Assembly (NCBI GenBank): GCA_046199005.1
Contig: CP176050.1
Coordinates: 620,001 to 684,000 of the forward strand
Reading direction: 5' to 3'
DNA from: Ascidiimonas sp046199005
GTDB taxonomy: Bacteria; Bacteroidota; Bacteroidia; Flavobacteriales; Flavobacteriaceae
DNA length: 64,000 nucleotides
Positions 40,095 through 50,042 of this stretch are shown here, piece after piece. Every line of letters begins with the position of its first letter. The stretch's first letter is position 1. Below the pieces are notes generated by a model that did not search any database, was not told where the DNA came from, and was given only the letters and a program-made list of their open reading frames with translations. The position numbers were made by a program, and so were the translations under genes.

Positions 40095-43000
40095 ATGTAT
40101 TTAATTTTTGATACTGAAACCACAGGACTTCCTAAAAGATGGGATGCACCCTCTACTGACGTAGACAATTGGCCCAGAGCGATACAAATTGCATGGCAGC
40201 TTCATGACGAGATGGGTAATCTGATTGAACAGGAAGATTTTCTGATTAAGCCAGAAGGTTTTAATATTCCCTTTGATGCAGAAAAAATACACGGCATATC
40301 TACCGAGTTAGCGGTAGCAGAAGGGGAAGACTTATCTATTGTTTTAGAAAAATTCAATATGGTTCTTTCTCGAACAAAATTTGTGGTAGGTCAAAATGTA
40401 GGTTTTGATGTGAATATTATGGGTGCCGAATATCACAGAGCAGCAATAGCAACCCCGTTAGAAGCTTTACCGGTATTAGATACCTGTACTGAGACGACTG
40501 CAGAATTGTGTGAAATACCTGGTGGGCGAGGTGGAAAGTTTAAACTGCCAACACTTACCGAATTGCATGAATATTTATTTGGTACTGCGTTTGGAGAAGC
40601 GCATAATGCTACGGCCGATGTTGAGGCGACTACCAGATGTTTTCTTGAGCTTATTCGAAGACGTATTTTCACGATCGAAGAATTGGATGTTGCACCCGAT
40701 TATTTTGATCGATTTAGAGAAGAGAACCCAGCACCGATTGAGCTGATTGGGTTGAAGCATATCAACCTAAAAACGGCTTCAGAGCAAATTAGGAAAGCGC
40801 TTGAAAAAGAACAACCCGCAGAAGAAATATCGAAGGAAACTATTGAGCAGAATATCGAAGAGCTTGCAGAGGTCGAATTTGCTCATCTTCATAATCATAC
40901 TCAATTTTCAGTTTTGCAAGCTACTTCGGCCATTCCAGACCTTGTTTCGAAAGCGGCTGCCTATAAAATGCCTGCGGTTGCATTAACAGATACTGCAAAT
41001 ATGATGGGGGCATTTTTATTTGTTAGGGAAGTAAGTAATCACAACAAATCTGTGGCATCAAAAAATCAGGCATTAATTGAAGAAGGGAAGGAACCTAACG
41101 AACAACCTATAGTTCCTATCGTTGGATGTGAGTTCTATGTCTGTGAAAACCATACCGATAAATCCAGGAAAGACAACGGATATATGATCGTGTTCTTAGC
41201 TAAAAGCAAACAAGGATATCACAATCTTGCTAAGATGTCTTCCATTGCGTATACCGACGGCTTTTACTATGTACCACGGATTGACAAGGAAGTAGTGAAA
41301 AAGTACAAGGAAGACCTCATTGTACTTACAGGTAATCTTTATGGAGAAGTTCCTTCAAAAGTATTGAACATAGGTGAAAATCAGGCAGAGGAAGCCTTGC
41401 TTTGGTGGAAACAGGAGTTTAAAGACGACCTTTATATTGAGTTGATGCGGCATGACCTCGAAGAAGAGAACAGAGTGAACGAGGTGCTGGTACGTTTTGC
41501 TAAAGAACACAGAGTGAAACTGGTAGCAACGAACAATACCTATTATATTGATAAAGAAAATGCGAACGCCCATGACATCTTACTCTGTGTAAAAGACGGC
41601 GAAAAACAATCTACTCCCATAGGACGCGGACGCGGATACAGATATGGATTACCTAATCAGGAGTACTATTTTAAGAGTTCTGAGCAAATGAAAGAGCTCT
41701 TTAAAGATTTACCGGAAGCGATATTTAATATCAGAGAGGTAATCGATAAAATTGAACCTTACGAACTCGCACGGGACGTACTGCTGCCCAAGTTTGATAT
41801 TCCTCAGGAATTTCAAGAGGCAGAAGATCTTGAAGACGGAGGAAAAAGAGGGGAAAATAAATACCTGCGATACCTTACATACAAGGGTGCTGAAAAACGG
41901 TATGATGAGATCACCGATGAAATAAAGGAAAGACTGGATTTTGAACTGGAAGTTATCGAAAGAACCGGATATCCCGGGTATTTCCTCATTGTACAGGATT
42001 TTATAGCAGCTGCCAGAGATATGGATGTTTCAGTAGGACCGGGCAGAGGATCGGCAGCGGGTTCTGCAGTAGCCTACTGTTTGGGGATTACCAATCTGGA
42101 TCCTATTGCTTATGATTTGCTGTTTGAGCGGTTTCTCAATCCTGATCGTGTAAGTATGCCAGATATAGATATCGATTTTGATGACGAAGGAAGAAGTAGA
42201 GTGATGGACTATGTGATCGATAAGTATGGTGCTAATCAGGTAGCTCAAATTATTACCTACGGTACTATGGCTGCGAAATCCTCCATCCGAGATACTGCCA
42301 GGGTGTTAGACCTTCCGCTTGGAGATGCAGATCGCATTGCGAAACTTATCCCCAACATGAAATTGGCAAAGATCTTTAACCTGGATGACAGTAAGCTCAA
42401 ATCAAGTTTGCGTGCAGACGAGTTGCTAAAAGTAAATGAGTTAAAAAATCTGGCAGAAGGTGCAGATCTGGAAGCGCAGACCATTAATCAGGCCAGAGTG
42501 CTGGAGGGGTCGGTAAGAAATACAGGGATTCATGCCTGCGGTGTTATCATAACGCCAGACGATATTACCAATTTTGTTCCTGTAGCAACCGCTAAAGATT
42601 CAGATCTTTATGTGACGCAGTTTGATAACTCGGTGGTGGAGAATGCGGGCTTGCTAAAAATGGATTTCCTCGGGTTAAAGACGCTTACTCTAATTAAGGA
42701 TACGGTAAAGATCATAAAATACCGGCATGGCAAAGAACTGGACCCTGATAAATTTCCTTTAGACGATGTAAAGACCTATGAACTATTTCAGCGGGGAGAA
42801 ACCGTTGGTATCTTTCAATATGAATCTGCAGGAATGCAGAAATATATGAAAGAGCTTAAACCTACCGTTTTTGCAGACCTTATTGCTATGAACGCTTTGT
42901 ATCGTCCGGGTCCACTGGAATACATACCGAGTTTCATCCGTAGAAAACATGGTGAAGAGGAGATCACTTACGACCTACCTGCGATGGAAGAGTACTTAAA

Positions 43001-44477
43001 AGAAACCTATGGAATTACGGTTTACCAGGAGCAGGTGATGTTGCTCTCTCAAAAGCTGGCAGGCTTTTCAAAGGGTGAAGCAGATGTTCTTAGAAAGGCA
43101 ATGGGTAAAAAGCAAAGAGCCGTACTCGACAAAATGAAGCCTACTTTTATCGAACGTGGGTCTGAGAATGGACATGACAAAGAAAAGCTGGAGAAAATCT
43201 GGAAAGACTGGGAAGCATTCGCCTCTTACGCTTTTAACAAGTCGCACTCTACCTGTTATGCCTGGATAGGCTATCAAACTGCCTACTTGAAAGCAAACTA
43301 TCCTGCGGAGTATATGGCCGCTGTGTTATCTAATAATATGAACGATATCAAGCAGGTTTCTTTCTTTCTCGAAGAATGCAAGCGTTCTGGGATAGAAGTG
43401 TTGGGTCCTGATGTGAACGAATCATTTTACAAATTCGCAGTGAATGATGAAGGCGCCATTCGTTTTGGAATGGGAGCTGTAAAAGGAGTTGGTAGGGGAG
43501 CCGTAGACACCATTGTTGAAAATCGAAAAGACGGTCATTACAGATCGGTTTTTGATCTGGCAAAAAGAGTAGATTTAAGAGCTGCCAACAAAAAGGCGTT
43601 TGAGAATCTGGCACTTGCTGGAGGATTTGATTCCTTTAAGGACACTCATCGTGCACAATATTTTCACGATGATGGAGACGGAATCACCTTTCTAGAAAAA
43701 GCAATTAGGTATGCTTCTAAATATCAGGAGAATCAAAACTCAGCACAGGTAAGTCTTTTTGGTGAAGCAAGTGAAGTGCAAATACCCGAACCTGTTGTGC
43801 CGCCTTGTGAAGATTGGGGAACTATGGAGAAATTAAGACGAGAGAAAGAAGTAGTAGGCATTTACATTTCGGGGCATCCGCTGGATGATTTTAAAACGGA
43901 GATCAAATATTTTTGTAACGGAAGCGTATCCATTTTCAACGATATGGAAAACTATGTTAACAGAGAAATTTCTTTTGCAGGAGTGATCACCGATGTACAG
44001 CACCGCGTCTCTAAAAATGGGAAGGGTTGGGGACTCTTTACAGTTGAAGATTATACCGATTCTTATGAATTTCGAATTTTTGGAGAAGAATATCTCAAGT
44101 TCAGACACTTTCTTTTACCCAATAGTTTCACCTATATTAAGGCGTATGTGAAAGAAGGGTGGCAAAACAGAGAGACAGGTAAAAAGGGTGATCCTCGTAT
44201 TCAGTTCAATCAGGTACAAATGCTTCAGGATATCATGGAGGCATATGCCAGAAAATTAACGATTCAATTGGATGTAGACGCGCTTGAGGAGGAACAGATT
44301 AGCCAGTTAAAGTCCTTGCTGCAATCTCACAAAGGAGATCATACTTTGAATTTTGTGGTTTATGAACGCGAGAACGAAATAAAGTTAACGATGCCCAGCC
44401 GGAAGCAAAAAGTGCAGATTACCAACGAATTACTATCTGAACTTGAAAAACAGGAAGTTTTCTACAAACTCAATTAA
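40095..44477 (+). CDS. dnaE: Replicative DNA polymerase III alpha subunit with fused proofreading exonuclease
   Basis: 1,460 residues. The first about 210 are a DnaQ-like DEDDh exonuclease: FDTETTG at residue 5, VGQNVGFDVNIMG and HNATADVEATTR. Then comes PHP (FAHLHNHTQFSVLQ, VALTDTANMMG), the C-family palm with MPDIDIDFDDEG, fingers, an HhH region and a C-terminal OB domain (ISFAGVITDVQHRVSKNGKG). It is the main chromosomal replicase; exonuclease-DnaE fusion is a Bacteroidetes trait. The gene stands alone between terminators. Confidence 0.95.
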   Translation: MYLIFDTETTGLPKRWDAPSTDVDNWPRAIQIAWQLHDEMGNLIEQEDFLIKPEGFNIPFDAEKIHGISTELAVAEGEDLSIVLEKFNMVLSRTKFVVGQNVGFDVNIMGAEYHRAAIATPLEALPVLDTCTETTAELCEIPGGRGGKFKLPTLTELHEYLFGTAFGEAHNATADVEATTRCFLELIRRRIFTIEELDVAPDYFDRFREENPAPIELIGLKHINLKTASEQIRKALEKEQPAEEISKETIEQNIEELAEVEFAHLHNHTQFSVLQATSAIPDLVSKAAAYKMPAVALTDTANMMGAFLFVREVSNHNKSVASKNQALIEEGKEPNEQPIVPIVGCEFYVCENHTDKSRKDNGYMIVFLAKSKQGYHNLAKMSSIAYTDGFYYVPRIDKEVVKKYKEDLIVLTGNLYGEVPSKVLNIGENQAEEALLWWKQEFKDDLYIELMRHDLEEENRVNEVLVRFAKEHRVKLVATNNTYYIDKENANAHDILLCVKDGEKQSTPIGRGRGYRYGLPNQEYYFKSSEQMKELFKDLPEAIFNIREVIDKIEPYELARDVLLPKFDIPQEFQEAEDLEDGGKRGENKYLRYLTYKGAEKRYDEITDEIKERLDFELEVIERTGYPGYFLIVQDFIAAARDMDVSVGPGRGSAAGSAVAYCLGITNLDPIAYDLLFERFLNPDRVSMPDIDIDFDDEGRSRVMDYVIDKYGANQVAQIITYGTMAAKSSIRDTARVLDLPLGDADRIAKLIPNMKLAKIFNLDDSKLKSSLRADELLKVNELKNLAEGADLEAQTINQARVLEGSVRNTGIHACGVIITPDDITNFVPVATAKDSDLYVTQFDNSVVENAGLLKMDFLGLKTLTLIKDTVKIIKYRHGKELDPDKFPLDDVKTYELFQRGETVGIFQYESAGMQKYMKELKPTVFADLIAMNALYRPGPLEYIPSFIRRKHGEEEITYDLPAMEEYLKETYGITVYQEQVMLLSQKLAGFSKGEADVLRKAMGKKQRAVLDKMKPTFIERGSENGHDKEKLEKIWKDWEAFASYAFNKSHSTCYAWIGYQTAYLKANYPAEYMAAVLSNNMNDIKQVSFFLEECKRSGIEVLGPDVNESFYKFAVNDEGAIRFGMGAVKGVGRGAVDTIVENRKDGHYRSVFDLAKRVDLRAANKKAFENLALAGGFDSFKDTHRAQYFHDDGDGITFLEKAIRYASKYQENQNSAQVSLFGEASEVQIPEPVVPPCEDWGTMEKLRREKEVVGIYISGHPLDDFKTEIKYFCNGSVSIFNDMENYVNREISFAGVITDVQHRVSKNGKGWGLFTVEDYTDSYEFRIFGEEYLKFRHFLLPNSFTYIKAYVKEGWQNRETGKKGDPRIQFNQVQMLQDIMEAYARKLTIQLDVDALEEEQISQLKSLLQSHKGDHTLNFVVYERENEIKLTMPSRKQKVQITNELLSELEKQEVFYKLN

Positions 44478-44480
44478 AAA

Positions 44481-44507
44481 AAGCCAGATCTGTCATAGAT
44501 CTGGCTT
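44481..44507. terminator. Bidirectional terminator between convergent genes
   Basis: 11-bp stem aagccagatct (44481-44491) and its complement (44497-44507), loop gtcat. On the minus strand it is followed by a seven-T run, so it is strongest for the hydrolase gene. Confidence 0.85.
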
Positions 44508-44515
44508 ACGAATTT

Positions 44516-45346
44516 TTATTCCTTGAAAAACGGTATAAGAAGTTCGTTTAATTCCTTTGCATGGGTAATATTAAGACCATGAGGTGCATCTTTAATGATC
44601 TCATATCGGTTTTCCCGAATCCCTTGTGCTGCCTGTTCGGCAGATGTTTCAATTGGGACAGTTTGGTCTGCGTCGCCATGGATAATGAGTGTAGGCTTGT
44701 CTACGTTAGTTAGTTCAGGTCTGAAATCAGTATGCATCCACGCTTTTGCAGTTTCAATGGTTGCTCTTGGCGAAGCATGAGAAGCAATAGACCAGTCGTA
44801 ATGAAGTTGTGCTTCACTCATCTTGTCTTTATTGTCTTCATAATTGTAGAAACCTTTATGAAAATTTTGAAGGAAACCTACCCGATCACTTTCAAGTGCA
44901 TCAAGAATACCTTCCAGATCTGTAGCGGGAACTCCAGAAGGATTGTCTTCTTTTTGTTTTACTAATGGAATAATAGAGCTAATAAGTACTGCTTTGGCAA
45001 TTTTTTCAGATCCGTAATCTGTAAAATATCGTACGACTTCGCCTCCACCCATCGAAAATCCGCAAATGATACAATCTTCTAATTTTAACTGTTCAATTAG
45101 CTCGTTGAGGTCGCTGGCCAAAGAAGAATAGTCATAATAGTTCCACGGGCAGGATGAAACTCCAAATCCTCTGCGATCATAAGATATACATCTAAAACCG
45201 GCTTCTACGATTTTCCATACCTGTTGTTCCCAAGATCTCCGGCTTAATGGCCAACCGTGTATTAAAATAACAGGCTGCCCTTCTCCATAATCTTCATAAT
45301 AAATATCGACGAATTCTTTAGCAGTTTTGTTTGTAATAAATGGCAT
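44516..45346 (-). CDS. Alpha/beta hydrolase (non-haem chloroperoxidase/esterase-like)
   Basis: 276 residues. Oxyanion segment ILIHGWPLSRRSWE, nucleophile elbow CGFSMGGGEVVRY (Ser), Asp in IIHGDADQTVP and His in DAPHGLN complete the triad. The sequence is closest to cofactor-free chloroperoxidase/arylesterase enzymes, which in vivo are likely esterases. The substrate is unknown. It is monocistronic and convergent with dnaE. Confidence 0.85.
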   Translation of the reverse strand: MPFITNKTAKEFVDIYYEDYGEGQPVILIHGWPLSRRSWEQQVWKIVEAGFRCISYDRRGFGVSSCPWNYYDYSSLASDLNELIEQLKLEDCIICGFSMGGGEVVRYFTDYGSEKIAKAVLISSIIPLVKQKEDNPSGVPATDLEGILDALESDRVGFLQNFHKGFYNYEDNKDKMSEAQLHYDWSIASHASPRATIETAKAWMHTDFRPELTNVDKPTLIIHGDADQTVPIETSAEQAAQGIRENRYEIIKDAPHGLNITHAKELNELLIPFFKE

Positions 45347-45490
45347 TCTTTTCTTTTTTATTTAAAATTAGCACATCTGAACAGGGTTGTTTAATCGTAT
45401 CCATGGGATTCTTGATTCAAATAGTAATCACCATATTTTCTCGGTAGGATTCAAACTAAATTTAGCTAACTTTAAATTTCAAAAAAAGGT

Positions 45491-46663
45491 ATGGACATTG
45501 AGACCATAAGACGAGATACACCCGGATGCGAAAATCGTATTTTTCTAAATAGCGCAGGAGCTTCGCTTATGCCAGTAAGTGTAGTAGAAAAAATGAAAGA
45601 ATATCTTTCTAAAGAGCAGCTTTTGGGTGGTTATACGATGGCTAGTGAAAGCGAGGCTCAGATAAATGAATTTTATAAAGAAGCTGGAAACCTTATTAAT
45701 TGCAAGCCTCAAAACATTGCTTTTACTTACAATGCTACTGATTCCTTTTCACGAGCATTGTCTGCTATTCCTGTCAAAACTGGAGACTCTATTTTAACCA
45801 CTCATGATGATTACAGTTCTAATGAAATAGCTTTTTTGTCTTTTCAAAAAAGGTTTGGGATAAAGCTCCTGAAAGCCAAAAACTTGCAAAATGGAGCTGT
45901 AGATCTTGATAATTTTGAAGAATTGGCGCTCAAACATAAGCCAAAATTGGTAGTTCTGACACATATTCCAACAAACTCTGGTATTATTCAACCTGCGAAG
46001 GTAATTGGAGCTATTTGTAAAAGGATAAACACTTGGTATCTGCTAGATGCGTGTCAATCCGTAGGTCAGATTCCGGTGGATGTAGCTGCCATTGGTTGTG
46101 ATTTTTTAAGTGTAACCGGAAGAAAGTTTTTGAGAGGTCCTAGAGGTACCGGATTTCTATATGTTTCAGATCGTGCATTAAACGAAGGGCTCGAACCCTT
46201 ATTTATTGATACAAGAGGAGCAGATCTAACAGGTAAATACGATTACGAAGCACAAAAAACTGCGATTCGTTTTGAAACCTGGGAGTTTTCCTATATGTCT
46301 CTAATAGGTCTTACGGAAGCTTTACGTTATTTAAATAACCTGGGAATCGATCAGATCTATAATTACAATCAGGAATTGATGCAGACTTTCAGGAAGAATA
46401 TGGAAAGTCTTGATGGGATACATTTGCTAGATGTAGGACCAAAGCTTTCAAATATCCTCACCTTTTACCGGGAGAATACTTCCCTTGATAAAATGAAATA
46501 TCTTTTAGACGCAAATCGTGTGGACTATACGGTAAGCTATGAAAATTATGCGGCTAGAGAATTAATAAACGCTAATGTAGAATGGGTAGTAAGGCTATCT
46601 CCTCACTATTTCAATACCCCTGATGAATTGAATAACTTAGTTGAAGCTATTCATGGAAAGTAA
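45491..46663 (+). CDS. Class V aminotransferase (cysteine-desulfurase/epimerase-like)
   Basis: 390 residues. Fold-type I PLP enzyme: FLNSAGASLMPVSVV start, TYNATDSFSRAL cofactor loop, LLDACQSVGQIPVDVAAIG with the PLP-ring Asp, and the Schiff-base lysine in SVTGRKFLRGPRGTGF. It lacks an obvious desulfurase cysteine loop with an FeS scaffold neighbour, so isopenicillin-epimerase-like or transaminase activity is as likely as sulfur transfer. The next gene overlaps its end, so the two are probably co-expressed. Confidence 0.78.
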   Translation: MDIETIRRDTPGCENRIFLNSAGASLMPVSVVEKMKEYLSKEQLLGGYTMASESEAQINEFYKEAGNLINCKPQNIAFTYNATDSFSRALSAIPVKTGDSILTTHDDYSSNEIAFLSFQKRFGIKLLKAKNLQNGAVDLDNFEELALKHKPKLVVLTHIPTNSGIIQPAKVIGAICKRINTWYLLDACQSVGQIPVDVAAIGCDFLSVTGRKFLRGPRGTGFLYVSDRALNEGLEPLFIDTRGADLTGKYDYEAQKTAIRFETWEFSYMSLIGLTEALRYLNNLGIDQIYNYNQELMQTFRKNMESLDGIHLLDVGPKLSNILTFYRENTSLDKMKYLLDANRVDYTVSYENYAARELINANVEWVVRLSPHYFNTPDELNNLVEAIHGK

Positions 46664-47249
46664 AAGATTTGTAATGCATGCAGAACCTATTGAAGATCAA
46701 GATTTTGAAGATGTAAATTTTTCAAAAGAGCCTTTACTGTCGAAAGATTATGAAAACTGTAGTTTTTCTGATTGTAATTTTTCAGGAGTAAGCCTGGAGT
46801 CTATCGTATTTGCCGATTGCACATTTACAATGTGTAATTTTAGTGAGACTCAGCTTGAAGATACTGCTTTTAGATCGGTAGCCTTCAACAAATGTAAACT
46901 AATGGGGCTACGTTTCGATCGCTGCAATTCTTTCTTACTGTCATTTAGCTTTCATGACTGTTTGCTCAATTATACTTCTTTTCTGGAAAGCGATTTAAAA
47001 GAAACCAGCTTTGTAAATTGTAATCTGGAAGCAGCCGATTTCTCAGGAGCTGTACTCACCGATAGTACTTTTGACAGTTGTAATCTTTTAAATGTCATTT
47101 TTGAACGAACCGATTTAAGAAATGCAGATTTCAGTACTGCCTATAATTTCAGGATCGATCCTGAGATAAATCAACTAAGAGGAGCCAGCTTTTCACGATC
47201 AGGACTTGAATATTTGCTTCAAAAGTATCACTTAAAAATTATGGATTAG
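46653..47249 (+). CDS. Pentapeptide-repeat protein
   Basis: 198 residues from ATG 46653, overlapping the aminotransferase gene by 11 bases. It is built of pentapeptide repeats A(D/N)LxX with F/L at the centre (for example YENCSFSDCNFSGVSLESIV, LEAADFSGAVLTDSTFDSCN), which form a right-handed square beta-helix as in MfpA and Qnr. Cysteine is unusually frequent at the first position. Protection of gyrase is possible but not shown by sequence. Confidence 0.8.
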   Translation: MESKRFVMHAEPIEDQDFEDVNFSKEPLLSKDYENCSFSDCNFSGVSLESIVFADCTFTMCNFSETQLEDTAFRSVAFNKCKLMGLRFDRCNSFLLSFSFHDCLLNYTSFLESDLKETSFVNCNLEAADFSGAVLTDSTFDSCNLLNVIFERTDLRNADFSTAYNFRIDPEINQLRGASFSRSGLEYLLQKYHLKIMD

Positions 47250-47807
47250 TTGAACAGATTAAAAGAAAAACTCTCGGTAAGGGAGATAAAAATATCAGAT
47301 ATTGAATATTTGCTTCAGTATTGGTATAATTTATCTGAAAAGCAGCTCGAGCGGATGGGAGCGACCAAAAGCCTCATGCCAGCTTATGAAGATTTTTACG
47401 AAAATATATACGCCCAGATCCAGCTTCCGTATGATCAAAAGCAAACGTACGTAATTATTTGGTTGTATGAAAAACGAGCCATAGGGCATTGTAATGTAAA
47501 CAAGATTATATATGGTAAAGAGGCCTATATGCATTTGCATCTTTGGAAAGAGAATAGAAGGCAAAAAGGCAGCGGAAGCATTCTCGTTAAAAAATCTATT
47601 CCTTATTTTTTTAAAAATCTCCAGTTAGATAATTTATTTTGCGAACCTTTTGCTCAAAATCCAGCTCCTAATAGATTATTACAAAAAATAGGGTTTGATT
47701 TTGAAAAAGAATACGTTACGAAACCAGGTAGTATTAATTACGAACAGTCCGTCAGGCGCTACGCAATGAGCAGGAAGCAATGTGAGGAGCTTCTATTAAT
47801 CAGTTAA
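47250..47807 (+). CDS. GNAT-family N-acetyltransferase
   Basis: 185 residues read from a TTG that immediately follows the previous stop; the first in-frame ATG is about 30 codons in and would cut the fold. The pattern is of a GNAT: LSVREIKISDIEYLLQYWYN, AIGHCNVNKI, the acetyl-CoA loop LWKENRRQKGSGSILVKKSI, NRLLQKIGFDFEKEYV. The acceptor is unknown. It is the last of three tightly spaced genes with the aminotransferase and the pentapeptide protein. Confidence 0.72.
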   Translation: MNRLKEKLSVREIKISDIEYLLQYWYNLSEKQLERMGATKSLMPAYEDFYENIYAQIQLPYDQKQTYVIIWLYEKRAIGHCNVNKIIYGKEAYMHLHLWKENRRQKGSGSILVKKSIPYFFKNLQLDNLFCEPFAQNPAPNRLLQKIGFDFEKEYVTKPGSINYEQSVRRYAMSRKQCEELLLIS

Positions 47808-47891
47808 ATAGATATTTTCTTCATTCAAGTATGAAGCGAAGAATACGTATCATTTTACTTGATCTTTATATAAACAAAACCAATATTTGCA

Positions 47892-47925
47892 TTGTAAGGA
47901 TTCGTAAAATAATTGACTAAATTTG
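47892..47925 (+). promoter_or_regulatory. trxA promoter
   Basis: -33 TTG at 47892-47894 and -7 box TAAATTTG at 47918-47925, 23 bases between, followed by a 34-base leader before trxA. A textbook Bacteroidetes promoter. Confidence 0.65.
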
Positions 47926-47959
47926 TAAAATAATCAGGAATAGAAATAAAAAGTAAAAT

Positions 47960-48277
47960 ATGGCATTAGAAATTACAGACGCTACGTTCGAAGACGTAGT
48001 CTTAAAAAGCGACAAACCTGTGATGGTAGATTTCTGGGCTGCGTGGTGTGGACCGTGTAGAATGGTTGGACCGATCATAGATGAGATTAGTGGAGAATAT
48101 GAAGGCAAAGCAGTAGTAGGTAAGGTTGATGTAGATGCAAACCAAGAATTCGCAGCTAAGTTTGGAGTTCGAAATATACCTACTGTTTTGGTTTTTCAAA
48201 ATGGAGAGATCGTAGGAAGACAGGTAGGTGTAGCACCTAAAACTACGTATACTGAGGCTTTAGATTCACTGTTGTAA
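47960..48277 (+). CDS. trxA: Thioredoxin
   Basis: 105 residues, the canonical thioredoxin length. Active site WCGPC (Cys30, Cys33) in VMVDFWAAWCGPCRM, and the cis-proline in VRNIPTVLVFQNG. It reduces disulfides in cytoplasmic proteins and is recycled by thioredoxin reductase. Own promoter upstream and terminator downstream. Confidence 0.96.
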   Translation: MALEITDATFEDVVLKSDKPVMVDFWAAWCGPCRMVGPIIDEISGEYEGKAVVGKVDVDANQEFAAKFGVRNIPTVLVFQNGEIVGRQVGVAPKTTYTEALDSLL

Positions 48278-48302
48278 TAACAGCTTGTTAACAATAAAGG
48301 TT

Positions 48303-48333
48303 AAAGGTTTGGCGAAATGCCAGACCTTTTCTA
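48303..48333 (+). terminator. Rho-independent terminator after trxA
   Basis: Stem aaaggtttggc (48303-48313) with gccagaccttt (48319-48329), one G-U pair, loop gaaat, followed by ttct. Confidence 0.8.
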
Positions 48334-48356
48334 CTTTTAGGCTATAGCAAAGTCGT

Positions 48357-49286
48357 ATGAATCTGCAGGAGCAACTTTCGAAGGTACATTTATTTAAAAA
48401 TCTTGAATTACTCGCAAATCAGGTGGTTGAAGGTTTTATCAGCGGCATTCATAAGAGTCCGTTTCACGGGTTTTCATCAGAATTTGCAGAACATAAAATC
48501 TATAATCAGGGAGAAAGCACACGGCATGTAGACTGGAGATTGTTTGCAAAGACCGATAGACTGTATACCAAAAAGTATCAGGAAGAGACCAATTTACGTT
48601 GTCACCTGATCATCGATAATTCTTCTTCAATGCATTTCCCTGCGATAGAAAATCAAAGAATAGATCATTTAAATAAAATAGGCTTTTCAGTATTGGCGGC
48701 AGCGTCATTGATGAATCTCTTCAAGAGGCAAAGAGACGCAGTCGGTCTAAGTATATATTCAGACAGCTATGATTTTTATGCTCCTGAAAAAGGAAGTGAA
48801 CGCCATTTTAGAATGCTGACTCATAAACTAGAAAGTACCGTTTCCCAAAAAAGAAAAGAACGTACGACAAAAACCTATACTTATTTGCATCAGATCGCAG
48901 AAAAAATTCATAGGAGAAGTCTTATTTTTCTATTTACAGATATGTTTCAAACTGAAACCGATGAAGATAAACTTTTTGAAGCGCTACGCCATTTAAAATA
49001 CAATAAACATGAAGTGATTCTTTTTCATGTGATGGACAAGAAAAAAGAATTCAATTTTAACTTTGATAATACCCCAAAACGATTTGTAGACGTAGAAACA
49101 GGAGAGCATATTGATCTGTATGCAGACACTGTGAAAGAGGGTTATGAGAAAGCGGTTCATACATTTTTTACACATTTAAAGTTGCGCTGTGCTCAGTATG
49201 GAGTCAAATATGTAGAAGCCGATATTGAAAACGATTTCAATAAAGTTTTGCTCACTTATCTGACGGAACGTAAGAAGTTTAGTTAA
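48357..49286 (+). CDS. DUF58 domain-containing protein
   Basis: 309 residues. The DUF58 signature HKIYNQGESTRHVDWRLFAKTDRLYTK occupies the first third. A vWA-like fold follows (CHLIIDNSSSMHFP with the MIDAS-like DxSxS, and LIFLFTDMFQTE). DUF58 proteins usually work with a MoxR-type AAA ATPase in an envelope-related complex; no MoxR gene is directly adjacent here. Confidence 0.85.
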   Translation: MNLQEQLSKVHLFKNLELLANQVVEGFISGIHKSPFHGFSSEFAEHKIYNQGESTRHVDWRLFAKTDRLYTKKYQEETNLRCHLIIDNSSSMHFPAIENQRIDHLNKIGFSVLAAASLMNLFKRQRDAVGLSIYSDSYDFYAPEKGSERHFRMLTHKLESTVSQKRKERTTKTYTYLHQIAEKIHRRSLIFLFTDMFQTETDEDKLFEALRHLKYNKHEVILFHVMDKKKEFNFNFDNTPKRFVDVETGEHIDLYADTVKEGYEKAVHTFFTHLKLRCAQYGVKYVEADIENDFNKVLLTYLTERKKFS

Positions 49287-49346
49287 TCGGGTTTCATTGG
49301 TTATGAGGACCTTAATGTTTTACTTTTAAAAAAAATTACTTTTTGT

Positions 49347-49376
49347 TTGTATTAAACAAAATGCAATGTATATTTG
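49347..49376 (+). promoter_or_regulatory. tRNA-Asp promoter
   Basis: -33 TTG at 49347-49349 and -7 TATATTTG at 49369-49376 with a 19-base gap, 18 bases before the tRNA. Confidence 0.7.
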
Positions 49377-49394
49377 CATCCGCTATCAAGCAGA

Positions 49395-49468
49395 GGTCTG
49401 GTAGTTCAGTTGGTTAGAATACCTGCCTGTCACGCAGGGGGTCGCGGGTTCGAGTCCCGTCCAGACCG
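49395..49468 (+). tRNA. tRNA-Asp (anticodon GTC)
   Basis: 74 bases. Acceptor stem ggtctgg pairs with ccagacc and the discriminator is G. D arm (gttcagttggttagaat), anticodon stem cctgc/gcagg with loop ctgtcac (GTC at 49429-49431) and T arm gcggg-ttcgagt-cccgt are all in order. The 3' CCA is not encoded. No repeat of the tRNA 3' end was found downstream, so there is no sign of an integrated element. Confidence 0.97.
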
Positions 49469-49481
49469 CTAAAGTTAACAT

Positions 49482-49507
49482 AAGGCTTCCGAGAAATCGG
49501 AAGCCTT
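49482..49507 (+). terminator. Hairpin terminator after tRNA-Asp
   Basis: Perfect 11-bp stem aaggcttccga and complement around loop gaaa, followed by atctcttt. Confidence 0.75.
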
Positions 49508-49508
49508 A

Positions 49509-50042
49509 TCTCTTTACCCTGGGTACAAAACAAGACAACACTTTCCAAAGGTAATTTCTTTTGTTTGCAATTAGATTAAGCTTTTGATTTTCAGAAGAAT
49601 GAAGTAAATGGTTGAAGCCTTTAAGAAGTTCTCATACCACTAATTTCAACAATTTAAGTGGGCGTGTTCAGCCTCGTATTATCTGTTTTGCCGTCATAGT
49701 TTGTGATGTCATAGGTAATGTATTTGAATGATAGATAAGGATTTAATTTGTTCTGTAATTAATTAACACTCACGATACTTATTTACAATTGATTTTAGAG
49801 AAGATTGATTTTGACTAAAAGACAAGAGCCATAAACGAAATCCATTGCACAATGGCTTCTATTATATCAATTTCGTTAGGATACCCAATACCAATCAATT
49901 TGTATCTAAGGAGAAACCTACAATCATGGCTTAGACGTTTATCAGGCTGTTTGGATGCATTCTTGCTAGCCTTCAATTCTATATTATTCAATGCTTTTTA
50001 ATCTAGGAAAGAACAACTAAAATATACCACCTTGTAATGGTT
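49509..50042. other. Gene-free region after tRNA-Asp
   Basis: More than 530 bases with no credible coding frame, RNA structure or repeat shared with other parts of the window. It may hold decayed sequence. Confidence 0.45.
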
